Notes: generated by a model from the letters alone, not told the origin. A stretch of 64,000 nt of DNA from Amycolatopsis sp. NBRC 101858 (GCF_030269325.1 NZ_BSTD01000005.1:248001-312000); one strand, 5' to 3'; shown: positions 44,575-53,614, numbered from the stretch's first letter. Numbers and translations: made by a program.

Positions 44575-46476
44575 GTGACCGCATCATCGTGGCTGCTGGT
44601 GGCCCTCCCTGCCGTCGGCGCGCTCGTCCTGCTGCTCATGGGCAAGCGCGCGAAGGCCTGGGGGCATCTGCTCGGCTGTGCCACCGTCACCCTCGCCTTC
44701 GTCTACGGGCTGATCCTGTTCTTCACCGCCGACACGGGCACCACGACCGACACCAAGGTCTATTCGTGGATTCCGGTCGGCCAGCTGCAGGTGGACTTCG
44801 GGCTGCGGATCGACGCGCTGTCGCTGACGTTCGTGCTGCTCATCACCGGCGTCGGCATGCTGATCCACTACTACTCGATCGGCTACATGGCCGACGACGA
44901 AGGCCGGTACCGCTTCTTCGCGTACCTGAACCTCTTCGTCGCGTCGATGCTGATCCTGGTGCTGGGCAACAGCTTCGTGACGCTGTACCTCGGCTGGGAA
45001 GGCGTGGGTCTCGCGTCCTACCTGCTCATCGGCTGGTACCAGGGCCGCCCGTCCGCCGCGACCGCGGCGAAGAAGGCGTTCCTGATGAACCGCGTCGGTG
45101 ACGTCGGGCTCGCGCTGGCGATCTTCATCATGTTCAAGTACGCGGGCTCGACCGGCTACGCGCAGGTCTTCCAGGCGGTCGCGGACGGCAAGTTCTCGCC
45201 GGCGGCGATCACCGCGATGGCGATCCTGCTCCTGCTGGGCGCCTGCGGTAAGTCCGGCCAGTTCCCGCTCCAGGCCTGGCTCCCGGACGCGATGGAGGGC
45301 CCGACCCCGGTGTCGGCCCTGATCCACGCGGCAACGATGGTCACGGCCGGTGTCTACCTGGTGGCCCGCTCGAAGGACATCTTCAACGCCACCGAGGACG
45401 GCAGGCTGATCGTCACGCTCGTCGGCACGGTGACGCTGCTGCTCGGGTGCATCATCGGCTGCGCGTACGACGACATCAAGAAGGTCCTCGCGTACTCCAC
45501 GGTCAGCCAGATCGGCTACATGATGCTGGCGGTCGGGCTCGGGCCCATCGCGTACGCGCTGGGCATCATGCACCTGGTCGCGCACGGCTTCTTCAAGGCC
45601 GGGCTGTTCCTCGGGGCCGGGTCGGTCATGCACGGCATGAACGACGAGGTCGACATGCGGAAGTTCGGCGGCCTGCGCAAGAAGATGCCGATCACCTTCA
45701 TCACCTTCGGCCTCGGCTACCTGGCCCTGATCGGCATCCCGCCGCTGTCGGGCTTCTTCACCAAGGACGCGATCATCGAAGCGGCGTTCGGCCAGGGCGG
45801 CTGGCGCGGCTGGGTGATGGGCGGCGCCGCGCTGCTGGGCGCCGGGCTCACCGCGTTCTACATGACGCGCTTGATGGTGATGACGTTCTTCGGCAAGGAG
45901 CGCTGGAAGGACATCAAGTCCTCCGACGGCCGGGACTTCCATCCCCACGAGTCCAAGGCGATCATGTGGATCCCGATGGCGGTGCTGGCGGTCGGTTCGG
46001 TCGGCGCCGGTGCGTTCTTCGCCCTCGGCGACCGTTTCGCCGAGTGGCTGACTCCCTCGGTCGGCAAGCTCGAGGAAGCCCACCACGCGCCGTTCGACGC
46101 CTGGGTGATCTCCGTCGCCGCGATCGTGTTCTCGGTGCTGGGCGTGCTGATCGCGTACCTGATCTTCCGCCGTGACATCCCGGTCGAGCAGCCGCAGCGG
46201 GTCTCGTTCGTCACCCGCGCGGCGCGCAAGGACCTCTACGGCAACGTCCTCAACGAGACGCTGGTCGCCCGTCCGGGCACCTGGCTCTCGCGGGCGCTGG
46301 TGTTCGTCGACAACCGCGGCGTCGACGGCGCGGTCAACGGCCTGGCCGCCTCCCTCGGCGGCGGCTCCGGCCGGCTGAGGCGGCTCCAGACCGGCTTCGT
46401 CCGGTCCTACGCGCTCTCGATGCTGGGCGGCGCGTTCCTGCTTCTGGCGGCTCTCCTGCTGGTGAGGTTCTCCTGA
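44575..46476 (+). CDS. nuoL: NADH-quinone oxidoreductase subunit L
   Basis: This 633-residue distal antiporter-like proton pump subunit has key charged residues in LGWEGVGLASYLLIGWY (Glu), KAFLMNRVGD, SGQFPLQAWLPDAMEGPTPVSALIHAATMV (Lys/His region) and GFFKAGLFLGAGSVMHGMND. The lateral amphipathic helix follows at the C-terminus. GTG start. Its TGA overlaps the nuoM ATG (TGATG). Confidence 0.97.
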   Translation: MTASSWLLVALPAVGALVLLLMGKRAKAWGHLLGCATVTLAFVYGLILFFTADTGTTTDTKVYSWIPVGQLQVDFGLRIDALSLTFVLLITGVGMLIHYYSIGYMADDEGRYRFFAYLNLFVASMLILVLGNSFVTLYLGWEGVGLASYLLIGWYQGRPSAATAAKKAFLMNRVGDVGLALAIFIMFKYAGSTGYAQVFQAVADGKFSPAAITAMAILLLLGACGKSGQFPLQAWLPDAMEGPTPVSALIHAATMVTAGVYLVARSKDIFNATEDGRLIVTLVGTVTLLLGCIIGCAYDDIKKVLAYSTVSQIGYMMLAVGLGPIAYALGIMHLVAHGFFKAGLFLGAGSVMHGMNDEVDMRKFGGLRKKMPITFITFGLGYLALIGIPPLSGFFTKDAIIEAAFGQGGWRGWVMGGAALLGAGLTAFYMTRLMVMTFFGKERWKDIKSSDGRDFHPHESKAIMWIPMAVLAVGSVGAGAFFALGDRFAEWLTPSVGKLEEAHHAPFDAWVISVAAIVFSVLGVLIAYLIFRRDIPVEQPQRVSFVTRAARKDLYGNVLNETLVARPGTWLSRALVFVDNRGVDGAVNGLAASLGGGSGRLRRLQTGFVRSYALSMLGGAFLLLAALLLVRFS

Positions 46477-48026
46477 TGACCTGGTTGCTCATCCTCATCC
46501 TGGTGCCGCTCGCCGGTTCCCTGGTGCTGGCGTTCCTCAAGGGGAACGACCGCGCCGCGGTGCTGGCCGCGCTGGGGTTCTCGATCCTCGAGTTCCTGCT
46601 CGTGATCCCGTTCTGGGCGAGCTACTCGCCGTCCGGCGCGCGGCTGCAGCAGACGTCGAGCTTCGACTGGATCCCGAGTTTCGGCGTGCACATCGCGTTC
46701 GGCACGGACGGCATCTCGCTGATCATGATCGCGGTGATCGCGCTGCTGGTGCCGATCGTCGTCGGCGGGCTCGGCACGCTGGACAAGCTGCCGCCGGGCC
46801 GCAGCGCGGGCGGGTTCCTCTCGCTGATCCTGCTGCAGGAAGCGCTCACGATCGGCGTGTTCGCCGCGACCGACGTCTTCCTGTTCTACGTGCTGTTCGA
46901 GATCATGCTGATCCCGATGTACTTCCTGATCGGCGGCTACGGCGGCGGGAACCGGCAGTACGCGGCGGTCAAGTTCTTCCTCTACTCGTTCCTCGGCGGC
47001 CTGATCATGCTGGCCTCGGCGATCGGGGCGTACTCGCTGGCGTCGGACAAGCTAGGCAAGGGCACGTTCGACTGGGCCACTCTCGTCACGGTCGTCCGTG
47101 ACGCCCCGCTGTCCACGCAGATCTGGCTGTTCCTCGGGTTCTTCCTGGCGTTCGCGATCAAGGCGCCGCTGGTGCCGTTCCACACCTGGCTGCCGGACGC
47201 GGCGGGGGAGGCGCCCATCGGCGTCGCCGTCCTGCTGGTCGGCGTGCTGGACAAGGTCGGCACGTTCGGGTTCCTGCGCTACTGCCTGCCGATGTTCCCG
47301 GACGCGAGCAAGACGCTGGCGCCGCTGGTGCTGGTGCTCTCGGTGATCGGTGTCCTCTACGGATCGATCCTCGCGGCCGGCCAGCGGGACATGAAGCGGT
47401 TCATCGCCTACGTCTCGATCGCGCACTTCGGCTTCATCTCGCTCGGCATCTTCGCGTTCAACGAGCAGGCGATGGTCGGCTCGGCGACGTACATGCTGAA
47501 CCACAGCATCGCCACCGGCATGCTGATCGTGGTGATCGGCCTGGTGATCGCGCGCGGCGGGTCTTCGAAGATCTCCGACTACGGCGGCATGGCGAAGGTG
47601 ACGCCGCTGCTGGCGGGCCTGTTCCTGCTCGCCGGCCTGTCCACGCTTTCGCTGCCGGGCACCAACTCGTTCGTCTCCGAGTTCCTGGTGCTCATCGGGG
47701 CGTTCGTGGACCAGCCGGTGTACACGATCCTCGCCACGGTGGGCATGGTCCTCGCCGCGGCGTACGTCCTGTGGCTCTACCAGCGCGTCATGCAGGGGCC
47801 GGTCCGCGGAGACGCCCTGGTGGGCGTCGGCGGCGGCCCCGGCACCGCGATGGCGCCGGAGCTGGGCGCGAAGAAGGCCATCCGGGACCTGAGCGGCCGT
47901 GAGATCGCGATCCTGGCGCCGCTGGTCGTGCTGGTCCTCTTCCTCGGCTTCTACCCGAAGCCGGTGCTCGACACAGTCACCCCGACGGTGCAGCAGACGC
48001 TGTCCGCGGTCCAGGGAGGCAAGTAA
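46476..48026 (+). CDS. nuoM: NADH-quinone oxidoreductase subunit M
   Basis: This 516-residue antiporter-like pump subunit shows FYVLFEIMLIPMYFLIG (conserved Glu), KAPLVPFHTWLPDAAGEAPIGVAVLL, GSILAAGQRDMKRFIAYVSIAH and PGTNSFVSEFLVL. Fourteen predicted helices. nuoN starts two bases after its stop. Confidence 0.97.
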   Translation: MTWLLILILVPLAGSLVLAFLKGNDRAAVLAALGFSILEFLLVIPFWASYSPSGARLQQTSSFDWIPSFGVHIAFGTDGISLIMIAVIALLVPIVVGGLGTLDKLPPGRSAGGFLSLILLQEALTIGVFAATDVFLFYVLFEIMLIPMYFLIGGYGGGNRQYAAVKFFLYSFLGGLIMLASAIGAYSLASDKLGKGTFDWATLVTVVRDAPLSTQIWLFLGFFLAFAIKAPLVPFHTWLPDAAGEAPIGVAVLLVGVLDKVGTFGFLRYCLPMFPDASKTLAPLVLVLSVIGVLYGSILAAGQRDMKRFIAYVSIAHFGFISLGIFAFNEQAMVGSATYMLNHSIATGMLIVVIGLVIARGGSSKISDYGGMAKVTPLLAGLFLLAGLSTLSLPGTNSFVSEFLVLIGAFVDQPVYTILATVGMVLAAAYVLWLYQRVMQGPVRGDALVGVGGGPGTAMAPELGAKKAIRDLSGREIAILAPLVVLVLFLGFYPKPVLDTVTPTVQQTLSAVQGGK

Positions 48027-48028
48027 TC

Positions 48029-49600
48029 GTGCTCGACATCCTCCTGACCCAGGCGCCGGAGCCGCCGATCGCGACGCCGTCGATCGACTACCCGGCCGTC
48101 CTGCCGATGCTGATCGTCTTCGGCGCGGCGTGCGTCAGCGTGCTGGTCGAGGCGTTCGCCGCGAAGCGCTCGCGCTTCGGCCTGCAGGTCGGGCTGAGCC
48201 TGGCGGCCATCGTCGCGGCCGGCGTCAGCCTGTTCCTCTACGCGACCGGTGACGCGCCCGCGGGCGGCGTGAAGACGTTCAGCGGCGCGATCTCGATCGA
48301 CAAGCCGGCGCTGTTCCTCTGGGGCACGCTGCTGGCCCTGGCGGTCGGCGCGGTGCTGCTGATCTCCGACCGCGTGGTCGAGCCGGGCGGCGCGCTGGTC
48401 GCGCAGGCCGGCATCCGCCCGGGCACGGTCCAGGACCGCGCGCAGACGGCGACGGTCATGCAGACCGAGGTGTTCCCGCTCACGCTGTTCGCGCTCGGCG
48501 GCATGATGGCGTTCTGCGCGTCGAACGACCTGCTGACGATGTTCATCGCGCTGGAAGTGCTTTCGCTGCCGCTGTACCTGATGTGCGGCCTGGCCCGGCG
48601 TCGCCGGCTCCTGTCGCAGGAAGCGGCGGTCAAGTACTTCCTGCTGGGCGCGTTCTCCTCGGCGTTCTTCCTTTATGGACTCGCGCTGCTGTACGGCTAC
48701 GCGAACTCCGTGAAGCTGGCGGACATCGCGGCCGCGGCGGCGGGTTCGGACCGGTCGGACACGCTGTTGTTCGCGGGCCTCGGCCTGCTGGTGGTGGGCC
48801 TGCTGTTCAAGGGGTCGGTCGGCCCGTTCCACACGTGGACCCCGGACGTGTACCAGGGAGCCCCGACGCCGGTGACGGCGTTCATGGCGGCGTGCACGAA
48901 GGTCGCGGCGTTCGGCGGGATCCTGCGGGTGCTGTCGGTGGCGTTCGGCTCGACGAGCTGGGAGTGGCGCGGTGTCCTCTGGGCCGTCGCGATCATCTCG
49001 ATGGTGATCGGCGCGGTGCTGGGCCTCACGCAGACGGACGTCAAGCGCATGATCGCGTACTCGTCGATCGCGCACGCGGGCTTCCTGCTGATCGGCGCGA
49101 TCGCGATGACTCGCGATGGCCTGTCCAGCACGCTGTTCTACCTGCTGGCGTACGGCTTCACGACGCTGGCGGCGTTCGGCGTGATCAGCCTGGTGCGTGA
49201 TTCCTCGGGTGAGGCAACGCACCTCTCGGCGTGGGCCGGGCTGGCGAAGCGGTCGCCGCTCGTGGCCGGGGTCTTCACGTTCTTGCTGCTGGCGCTGGCG
49301 GGGATCCCGTTGACGTCCGGGTTCGTGGGCAAGTTCGTGGTGTTCTCGGCGGCGCTGTCGGACGGGATGGCCCCGCTGGTGGTGGTGGCCCTGGTGTTCA
49401 GCGCGGTGGCGGCGTTCTTCTACCTGCGGGTGATCGTGCTGATGTACTTCTCCGAGCCGGCGGCCGACGGCCCGTCGGTCTCGGTCCCGGGCTTCGGCAC
49501 GGGAGCGGCGATCTTCCTGGGCACGGCGGTGACGCTGATCCTCGGCCTGGTCCCGGCGTTCGCGCTGAGCTGGGCCGGCGCGGGCGGTTTCGCTTCCTGA
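48029..49600 (+). CDS. nuoN: NADH-quinone oxidoreductase subunit N
   Basis: This 523-residue third antiporter-like pump subunit is the last nuo gene. Seen: TMFIALEVLSLPLYLMCGL, GLLFKGSVGPFHTWTPDVYQGAPTPVTAFMAACTKVA in outline, LTQTDVKRMIAYSSIAHAGFLLIG and LLALAGIPLTSGFVGKFVVF. The first 40 residues form an additional helix. A terminator hairpin follows within 20 bases. Confidence 0.97.
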   Translation: MLDILLTQAPEPPIATPSIDYPAVLPMLIVFGAACVSVLVEAFAAKRSRFGLQVGLSLAAIVAAGVSLFLYATGDAPAGGVKTFSGAISIDKPALFLWGTLLALAVGAVLLISDRVVEPGGALVAQAGIRPGTVQDRAQTATVMQTEVFPLTLFALGGMMAFCASNDLLTMFIALEVLSLPLYLMCGLARRRRLLSQEAAVKYFLLGAFSSAFFLYGLALLYGYANSVKLADIAAAAAGSDRSDTLLFAGLGLLVVGLLFKGSVGPFHTWTPDVYQGAPTPVTAFMAACTKVAAFGGILRVLSVAFGSTSWEWRGVLWAVAIISMVIGAVLGLTQTDVKRMIAYSSIAHAGFLLIGAIAMTRDGLSSTLFYLLAYGFTTLAAFGVISLVRDSSGEATHLSAWAGLAKRSPLVAGVFTFLLLALAGIPLTSGFVGKFVVFSAALSDGMAPLVVVALVFSAVAAFFYLRVIVLMYFSEPAADGPSVSVPGFGTGAAIFLGTAVTLILGLVPAFALSWAGAGGFAS

Positions 49601-49612
49601 GTCCGGTTCTTC

Positions 49613-49650
49613 AGGCCGCCACTCCCTTTGTCAGGGGGTGGCGGCCTTTA
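49613..49650. terminator. Bidirectional terminator after nuoN and espG
   Basis: Stem AGGCCGCCACTCCCT pairs with AGGGGGTGGCGGCCT (one T-G pair) around TTGTC, then TTTAGTTT on the plus side. The plus-side arm lies in the last codons of the convergent EspG gene, so both operons appear to share it. Confidence 0.85.
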
Positions 49651-50326
49651 GTTTGTGGCCGAGTTGTTTCGGATCACCGGGCAGGACGCTGATGTAGCCG
49701 TCGGCGAGGGCGATCCCGACACGTCCGGCTTCGACGTCCAGGTAGTTGACGGTCGTGGTCCCGGCGTAGAGCTGCCCGATGCCGAAGTGGGGCTGCTGGA
49801 AGAGGGCGTCGAGCTCCTGCGCTTCCCGGCTGCGGGCGGGGGCGTCGTCGAAGATGTCGCTTTCTTCCTGCGGTTTGAAGTCATCCTGGGGAAGCGAGAA
49901 GGGCTTGATCGGCGCGCTTCGCCACGGTGGCAGCCGTGCGACCAGGGCGTCGGCGGGGTGGGTGTCGGGGGAGACACCGGCGAGTTCGACCGTTTCACCC
50001 CGGCAGACAACGCTGACAGCGGTCCGACTCCGGGCGGCGACGAGGATGCCGATCTGGCTTTCGGTGTCGCGGGCGTAGGCGTAGAACTCGTTCGCCGGGC
50101 GGTCGATGAGGTGCAGGACGTCTTCGAATTCGGGCGTGAAGCCGTCGCCTTGGGTGAAGCCGTAGTGGCTGAGTTCTTCGAAGGCTTCGCGATCGACGGC
50201 GTTCTTGGCCGACGGCGGGATGTACCGGAGTCCCTGCGCGAAGACCGGGTGCGGGTCGCCGCAGCCGACGTTGCGCAGGGCGGTGAGCAGGGTGTTCAGG
50301 GTGAGTTCGGCGTTGAGCATGGTCAC
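49631..50326 (-). CDS. ESX secretion-associated protein, EspG family
   Basis: This 231-residue protein has an N-terminus (LNAELTLNTLLTALRNVGCGDPHP) and central segments (YARDTESQIGILVAARSRTAVSVVC; DALVARLPPW) that follow the EspG pattern. EspG proteins are cytosolic chaperones that bind PPE partners for ESX type VII secretion. The GTG overlaps the stop of the PPE-like gene (GTGA), the expected partner arrangement. Remote homology, so confidence is moderate. Confidence 0.78.
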   Translation of the reverse strand: MTMLNAELTLNTLLTALRNVGCGDPHPVFAQGLRYIPPSAKNAVDREAFEELSHYGFTQGDGFTPEFEDVLHLIDRPANEFYAYARDTESQIGILVAARSRTAVSVVCRGETVELAGVSPDTHPADALVARLPPWRSAPIKPFSLPQDDFKPQEESDIFDDAPARSREAQELDALFQQPHFGIGQLYAGTTTVNYLDVEAGRVGIALADGYISVLPGDPKQLGHKLKAATP

Positions 50327-51591
50327 TGGTTCTTGGGCCGGTTCTCGCCGATCACCGGAGGCATCGGCTTTTCGATGAACCCGCCGAAGGTTTCGTCGGG
50401 GTCGGGGTTGCGCAGGTAGGCGGCGGACTTCTTTTCTTTGTCTTCTTCTTTGCCACCACGGCCGTTGGCGGGGGCGCCCATGGGCATACCGTTGGCACCG
50501 CGAGCGCCGGGTGTGCCACGGGTGGCGCCGCCGAGTCGCTCTTCCGGCATGCGGGAGCCGGTGCTCACTCCGGGGGATCGCATGGTTGAGCCTGGTGTTG
50601 CTCCTGAGCCTGTTCCTGCGCCTGTTCCTGTTCCTGTTCCCGGGCGGTAGCCGGTGCCTGTTCCGGGGTTGGTTCCGTAGCCACCGGTGCCGGGCCCGAA
50701 GCCGCCGCCGGAGTAGCCCCCGGTACCGGGTCCGAAGGCGTTCCCGCCGGATTCGCCGCCGAACTGCCCGGTGGGCCCGAACTGATACTCACCTTGAGCG
50801 GCGGGAGGCATGACGGGCTTGGGGACGTAGCTGTTGGCGTGGGTGCTGTCCGGGTTGCTGGGTTGTTGAACCTGGTTCTGGACCTGATTTTGGTTCTGGA
50901 ACTGGTTTTGCGTTTGGTTCTGGTTTTGAACCTGGCTCTGTCCGGGTTGCACAGTCTGCCGACTTTGCTGCGCGGGAACTTGCGGCTTCCGAGCCCATTC
51001 ACCGGTATCGGTGGGGCCAGCCTTACGCCCGGCGTCATCCCGCGAAGTGGTCATGCCAACGGGCGCCCCGGAACCGGCAAGCTGAGCGTACTGCGCGGGC
51101 ATCTGCCCACCATTGGTGCCACTGGCGGAGTGATAGGCGCTGAAGGCATCGATATTGGCCTGGCTATCAGCCTGCCAGCCGGCAACTTTGGTGGTGTAGG
51201 AGCCGAGGCCGTCCCCATTGATGGCATGAAGAACATCGACAGGAGTGATCTCGGGAGGCTGAGGGGCAACGGGTTTGACGGAGTTCTTGGCAGTCCCAAA
51301 GGCATCCATTTGAGCACCAACAGCAGTCCGAGCAGTCTCAAGATGAACAGCATCATCAGCGGCGGCTTGAACAAGGGGAAGGGTGGCATCAGCGGCAGAG
51401 TTCCCGGCGCCACCCTGCCAGCCGGACATGGTCTCGGCACGGAGGGAGCTGATCCGCTGAGCCCGCTCAACCATCCGAGTGGTCAGCTGGGTAGCACTGT
51501 CGTGCGCATCGGCCAGCGAACCGGTACCTTCACCGCCGGTGATCTGCTGAAATATTTCTGCCGCCGTCAAGGGTCCTTCTGCAGGCATCAT
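50323..51591 (-). CDS. PPE-like type VII secretion substrate with Gln/Asn and Gly-rich tails
   Basis: The protein has 422 residues. The helical N-terminal region (about 1-160) contains a WxG turn, SGWQGGAGNSAAD, and resembles PPE/WXG helical hairpins. A Gln/Asn low-complexity block follows (NQNQTQNQFQNQNQVQNQ, about 230-260), then a Gly/Thr-rich stretch with repeated FGPGTGGY and TGTGTG units. The final DPDETFGGFIEKPMPPVIGE is a conserved-looking C-terminal motif. Its start overlaps the lipoprotein stop (ATGA) and its stop overlaps EspG. GC content falls to about 58 percent in places. Confidence 0.78.
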   Translation of the reverse strand: MMPAEGPLTAAEIFQQITGGEGTGSLADAHDSATQLTTRMVERAQRISSLRAETMSGWQGGAGNSAADATLPLVQAAADDAVHLETARTAVGAQMDAFGTAKNSVKPVAPQPPEITPVDVLHAINGDGLGSYTTKVAGWQADSQANIDAFSAYHSASGTNGGQMPAQYAQLAGSGAPVGMTTSRDDAGRKAGPTDTGEWARKPQVPAQQSRQTVQPGQSQVQNQNQTQNQFQNQNQVQNQVQQPSNPDSTHANSYVPKPVMPPAAQGEYQFGPTGQFGGESGGNAFGPGTGGYSGGGFGPGTGGYGTNPGTGTGYRPGTGTGTGAGTGSGATPGSTMRSPGVSTGSRMPEERLGGATRGTPGARGANGMPMGAPANGRGGKEEDKEKKSAAYLRNPDPDETFGGFIEKPMPPVIGENRPKNQ

Positions 51592-52208
51592 TTTCCCCGC
51601 TTCAAAGAAGTCATCACTTTGGATGCGACAGTCTGGGCCGCTTGGCAGGGATCGATCTGTCCGATTTTTGTGCGAGACTGCGTAACCGTCAGGTCGACCG
51701 TAGAGCGGTCGCTCGTTCCGATAGCCAAGGAGCACACGCCCTCCGACCGGTAATCTGAGGTCCCATAGATGACCGCGGGATAGCCCTCGATCGGTCCCAG
51801 CGGCTCGAACAGCTTGTAGTTGGTCCCGCGTGCGCGGTAGACACCAGTCAGTCCGAGGTCATCGACCGTCGCGAAAATGACGTTGACGCTGGCCCCGGAA
51901 CCGTCAGCTGGATCCCATCCGCAGGTCGGGCCCGCCGGCGCCTTTAGATCCGGTTTGGGAATCACCGAGCGACCGAAGACATCGTTGACCTGAGAATCGG
52001 TCAACGCGGAACACGGCTCAGAAGCAAAACGCGTTGTATCGATCGGGTTTTCGACCTTCGGTACGCCCGGACCGGGGACTTCCTGCCCCGTGCTTGGGGC
52101 CTCGGGCGAACTCGGCGTGTTCGCCGGAGACGCCGTACCTGACGTCTCGGGCGAACATGCCGAGAGAATCAACGACCCAACGCAAGCCAAAAGCAGGACG
52201 CGGCGCAC
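51588..52208 (-). CDS. DUF3558 family lipoprotein
   Basis: The protein has 206 residues. A lipoprotein signal with lipobox LSAC (Cys18) precedes a Ser/Pro/Thr linker of about 35 residues and a domain with paired Cys (SEPCSALTDSQV; GPTCGWDP; GVCSLAIG; DPCQAAQ), the DUF3558 pattern. It would sit on the outer face of the membrane. GTG start shares one base with the stop of the WXG-like gene. DUF3558 lipoproteins often occur beside EspG/PPE genes in this group, as I recall. Confidence 0.85.
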   Translation of the reverse strand: MRRVLLLACVGSLILSACSPETSGTASPANTPSSPEAPSTGQEVPGPGVPKVENPIDTTRFASEPCSALTDSQVNDVFGRSVIPKPDLKAPAGPTCGWDPADGSGASVNVIFATVDDLGLTGVYRARGTNYKLFEPLGPIEGYPAVIYGTSDYRSEGVCSLAIGTSDRSTVDLTVTQSRTKIGQIDPCQAAQTVASKVMTSLKRGK

Positions 52209-52627
52209 TAGAGGGTACCTTTCGTGGTGTTGCCGATTTCGGTGGCGTGGGACTCTTCGGCATTCGCGTACTTGCCTAGTGCGGCAACAAACTTGTCGGC
52301 CATCGCCTCGCAGTACCTTGCCCGCTGTAGCAAAGTCTCGGTCAAGGCCTTTCCTGAGGCCCGAACCAGTTCGGCGTTACCTGCACTCGCGTATTCCAGG
52401 CCGGGCCCCTGCGCTCGCCCTAGTGTTTCTGCCTGTGCTACGTCAGCGCGGAACTCGCGCGCGAGGTCTCGCCACTCCTTGACCAGTTCGTGCAGCGTCG
52501 CCTCGTCGTACTCGAACCCGCCAGCCCCAGCCGGGCTCTCGCCCCCATAAGACCCCGCATGGTGGGTCACCGGCCTCAGCGGTGCCCGCCTGGTCCCGTG
52601 CGGGTCGTAAACCGGACCCTCAGGCAT
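52208..52627 (-). CDS. WXG100-like small helical protein, first gene of the type VII accessory quartet
   Basis: The protein has 139 residues. An N-terminal Gly/His/Pro tail of about 38 residues precedes two long amphipathic helices (YDEATLHELVKEWRDLAREFRADV; ALTETLLQRARYCEAMADKFVAALGKYA). Size and helix layout match ESX-type partners, but the WxG turn is absent. ATG 52627. It opens a co-directional set of four genes that overlap by 1-4 bases. Confidence 0.7.
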   Translation of the reverse strand: MPEGPVYDPHGTRRAPLRPVTHHAGSYGGESPAGAGGFEYDEATLHELVKEWRDLAREFRADVAQAETLGRAQGPGLEYASAGNAELVRASGKALTETLLQRARYCEAMADKFVAALGKYANAEESHATEIGNTTKGTL

Positions 52628-52748
52628 TACTCAACCCCGTCGTCATCAGCTCTCCCCTAGCTTGCAGTGTGCTCCGCCCCGGGCACCCTGCGTATCCGAC
52701 GGCGGACACACTACCAGGGTTCCCACACCCCCAAAGCCGGGAAAGAAC

Positions 52749-52779
52749 GAGGGCCGCGGCCCCCTCGGCCGCGGCCCTC
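52749..52779 (-). terminator. Terminator hairpin of the secreted protein gene
   Basis: A perfect 13-bp stem (GAGGGCCGCGGCC with GGCCGCGGCCCTC) and 5-base loop lie just after the stop at 52787 on the minus strand, followed by GTTCTTTC. Confidence 0.85.
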
Positions 52780-52786
52780 CACTTCG

Positions 52787-53443
52787 CTACGGGGTTGGTG
52801 AACAGGACGTATGCCCCAGCACCACCTGGCCGCTGATTCCCGATGCCGGGAGGAAATCGATCCGCAGCATCGTCAACCCGATGCTGCCGTCGCCCGGGAG
52901 GTTCTGGATGTTGAACACCGCGTTCGCCAGCACCGTCCCGTTGGACTTCTTGAGCGGCGCCGTGTACCCCACCGGGACCGGGCTCGGCGGGTTCGGGATG
53001 CCCGACATCCCGCCGTAGCTCCAGTTCGCGCTCGTCTGCGTCTGCGTTGCCGCGCAGGTCACCGTGTACGTCGACAGCTTGATCCGCGGGCCGCCCGCGC
53101 TCACCAGGGCCGACAGCTCGAACGCCTTGCCCGTTGCCGTGGACTTCGTCGACGTCGTGTCCGTGTCCGGGTCCGTCACCGTTGTCGTGCAGGACGACGT
53201 GCCGCCGCCGAACGTGATGCCCGTCTTCGTCACCTTCGGGGCCGTTGCGCTCGTCGGGCCGTCGATCGAGCACTTCGCCTGGACCGGCACCTTGACCGCC
53301 GCGTCACCCTTCGTGAAGTCCGCCGAGCCGATCTGGGCCACGCCCGGCTGCGGTGCGGCCTGCGCCGGCGCCGCCGTGACGGCGAGACCGGCCAACATCA
53401 GTGTTCCGGCGAGCGCACCCCGCCTCGCGATCGTGTTGCGCAT
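52787..53443 (-). CDS. Secreted protein of unknown function with four cysteines
   Basis: The protein has 218 residues. A typical Sec signal (MRNTIARRGALAG start, Ala-rich core, AQAA cleavage near 30) precedes a Thr/Ser/Pro-rich beta-type mature domain with Cys58, Cys85, Cys130 and Cys214. The segment FNIQNLPGDGSIGLTMLRIDFLPASG is the most distinctive. Ribosome site AAGGAGG is ideal. It resembles small actinobacterial exported beta-sandwich proteins, but I do not recognise the family. Confidence 0.85.
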   Translation of the reverse strand: MRNTIARRGALAGTLMLAGLAVTAAPAQAAPQPGVAQIGSADFTKGDAAVKVPVQAKCSIDGPTSATAPKVTKTGITFGGGTSSCTTTVTDPDTDTTSTKSTATGKAFELSALVSAGGPRIKLSTYTVTCAATQTQTSANWSYGGMSGIPNPPSPVPVGYTAPLKKSNGTVLANAVFNIQNLPGDGSIGLTMLRIDFLPASGISGQVVLGHTSCSPTP

Positions 53444-53582
53444 GTCGCGTCCTCCTTGCCGACCGGGGAGAGCGACGCTCTTCCTCGAACCTGAATATCC
53501 GCCCGCCGGAGACGTCCGTTGCGCCCGAAACCGCTGATCACCCCTTCGTGGATCATGAACCACCCATCGGATAATCCCTGCG

Positions 53583-53594
53583 GTATCCGGATAC
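53583..53594. promoter_or_regulatory. 12-bp palindrome upstream of the DUF6204 gene
   Basis: GTATCCGGATAC is a perfect palindrome ending 20 bases before the start. Another GGATA occurs 14-18 bases to the left, giving a small cluster of GGATA/TATCC half-sites. Confidence 0.4.
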
Positions 53595-53614
53595 AGCTCT
53601 GTATATTGCCGCGC

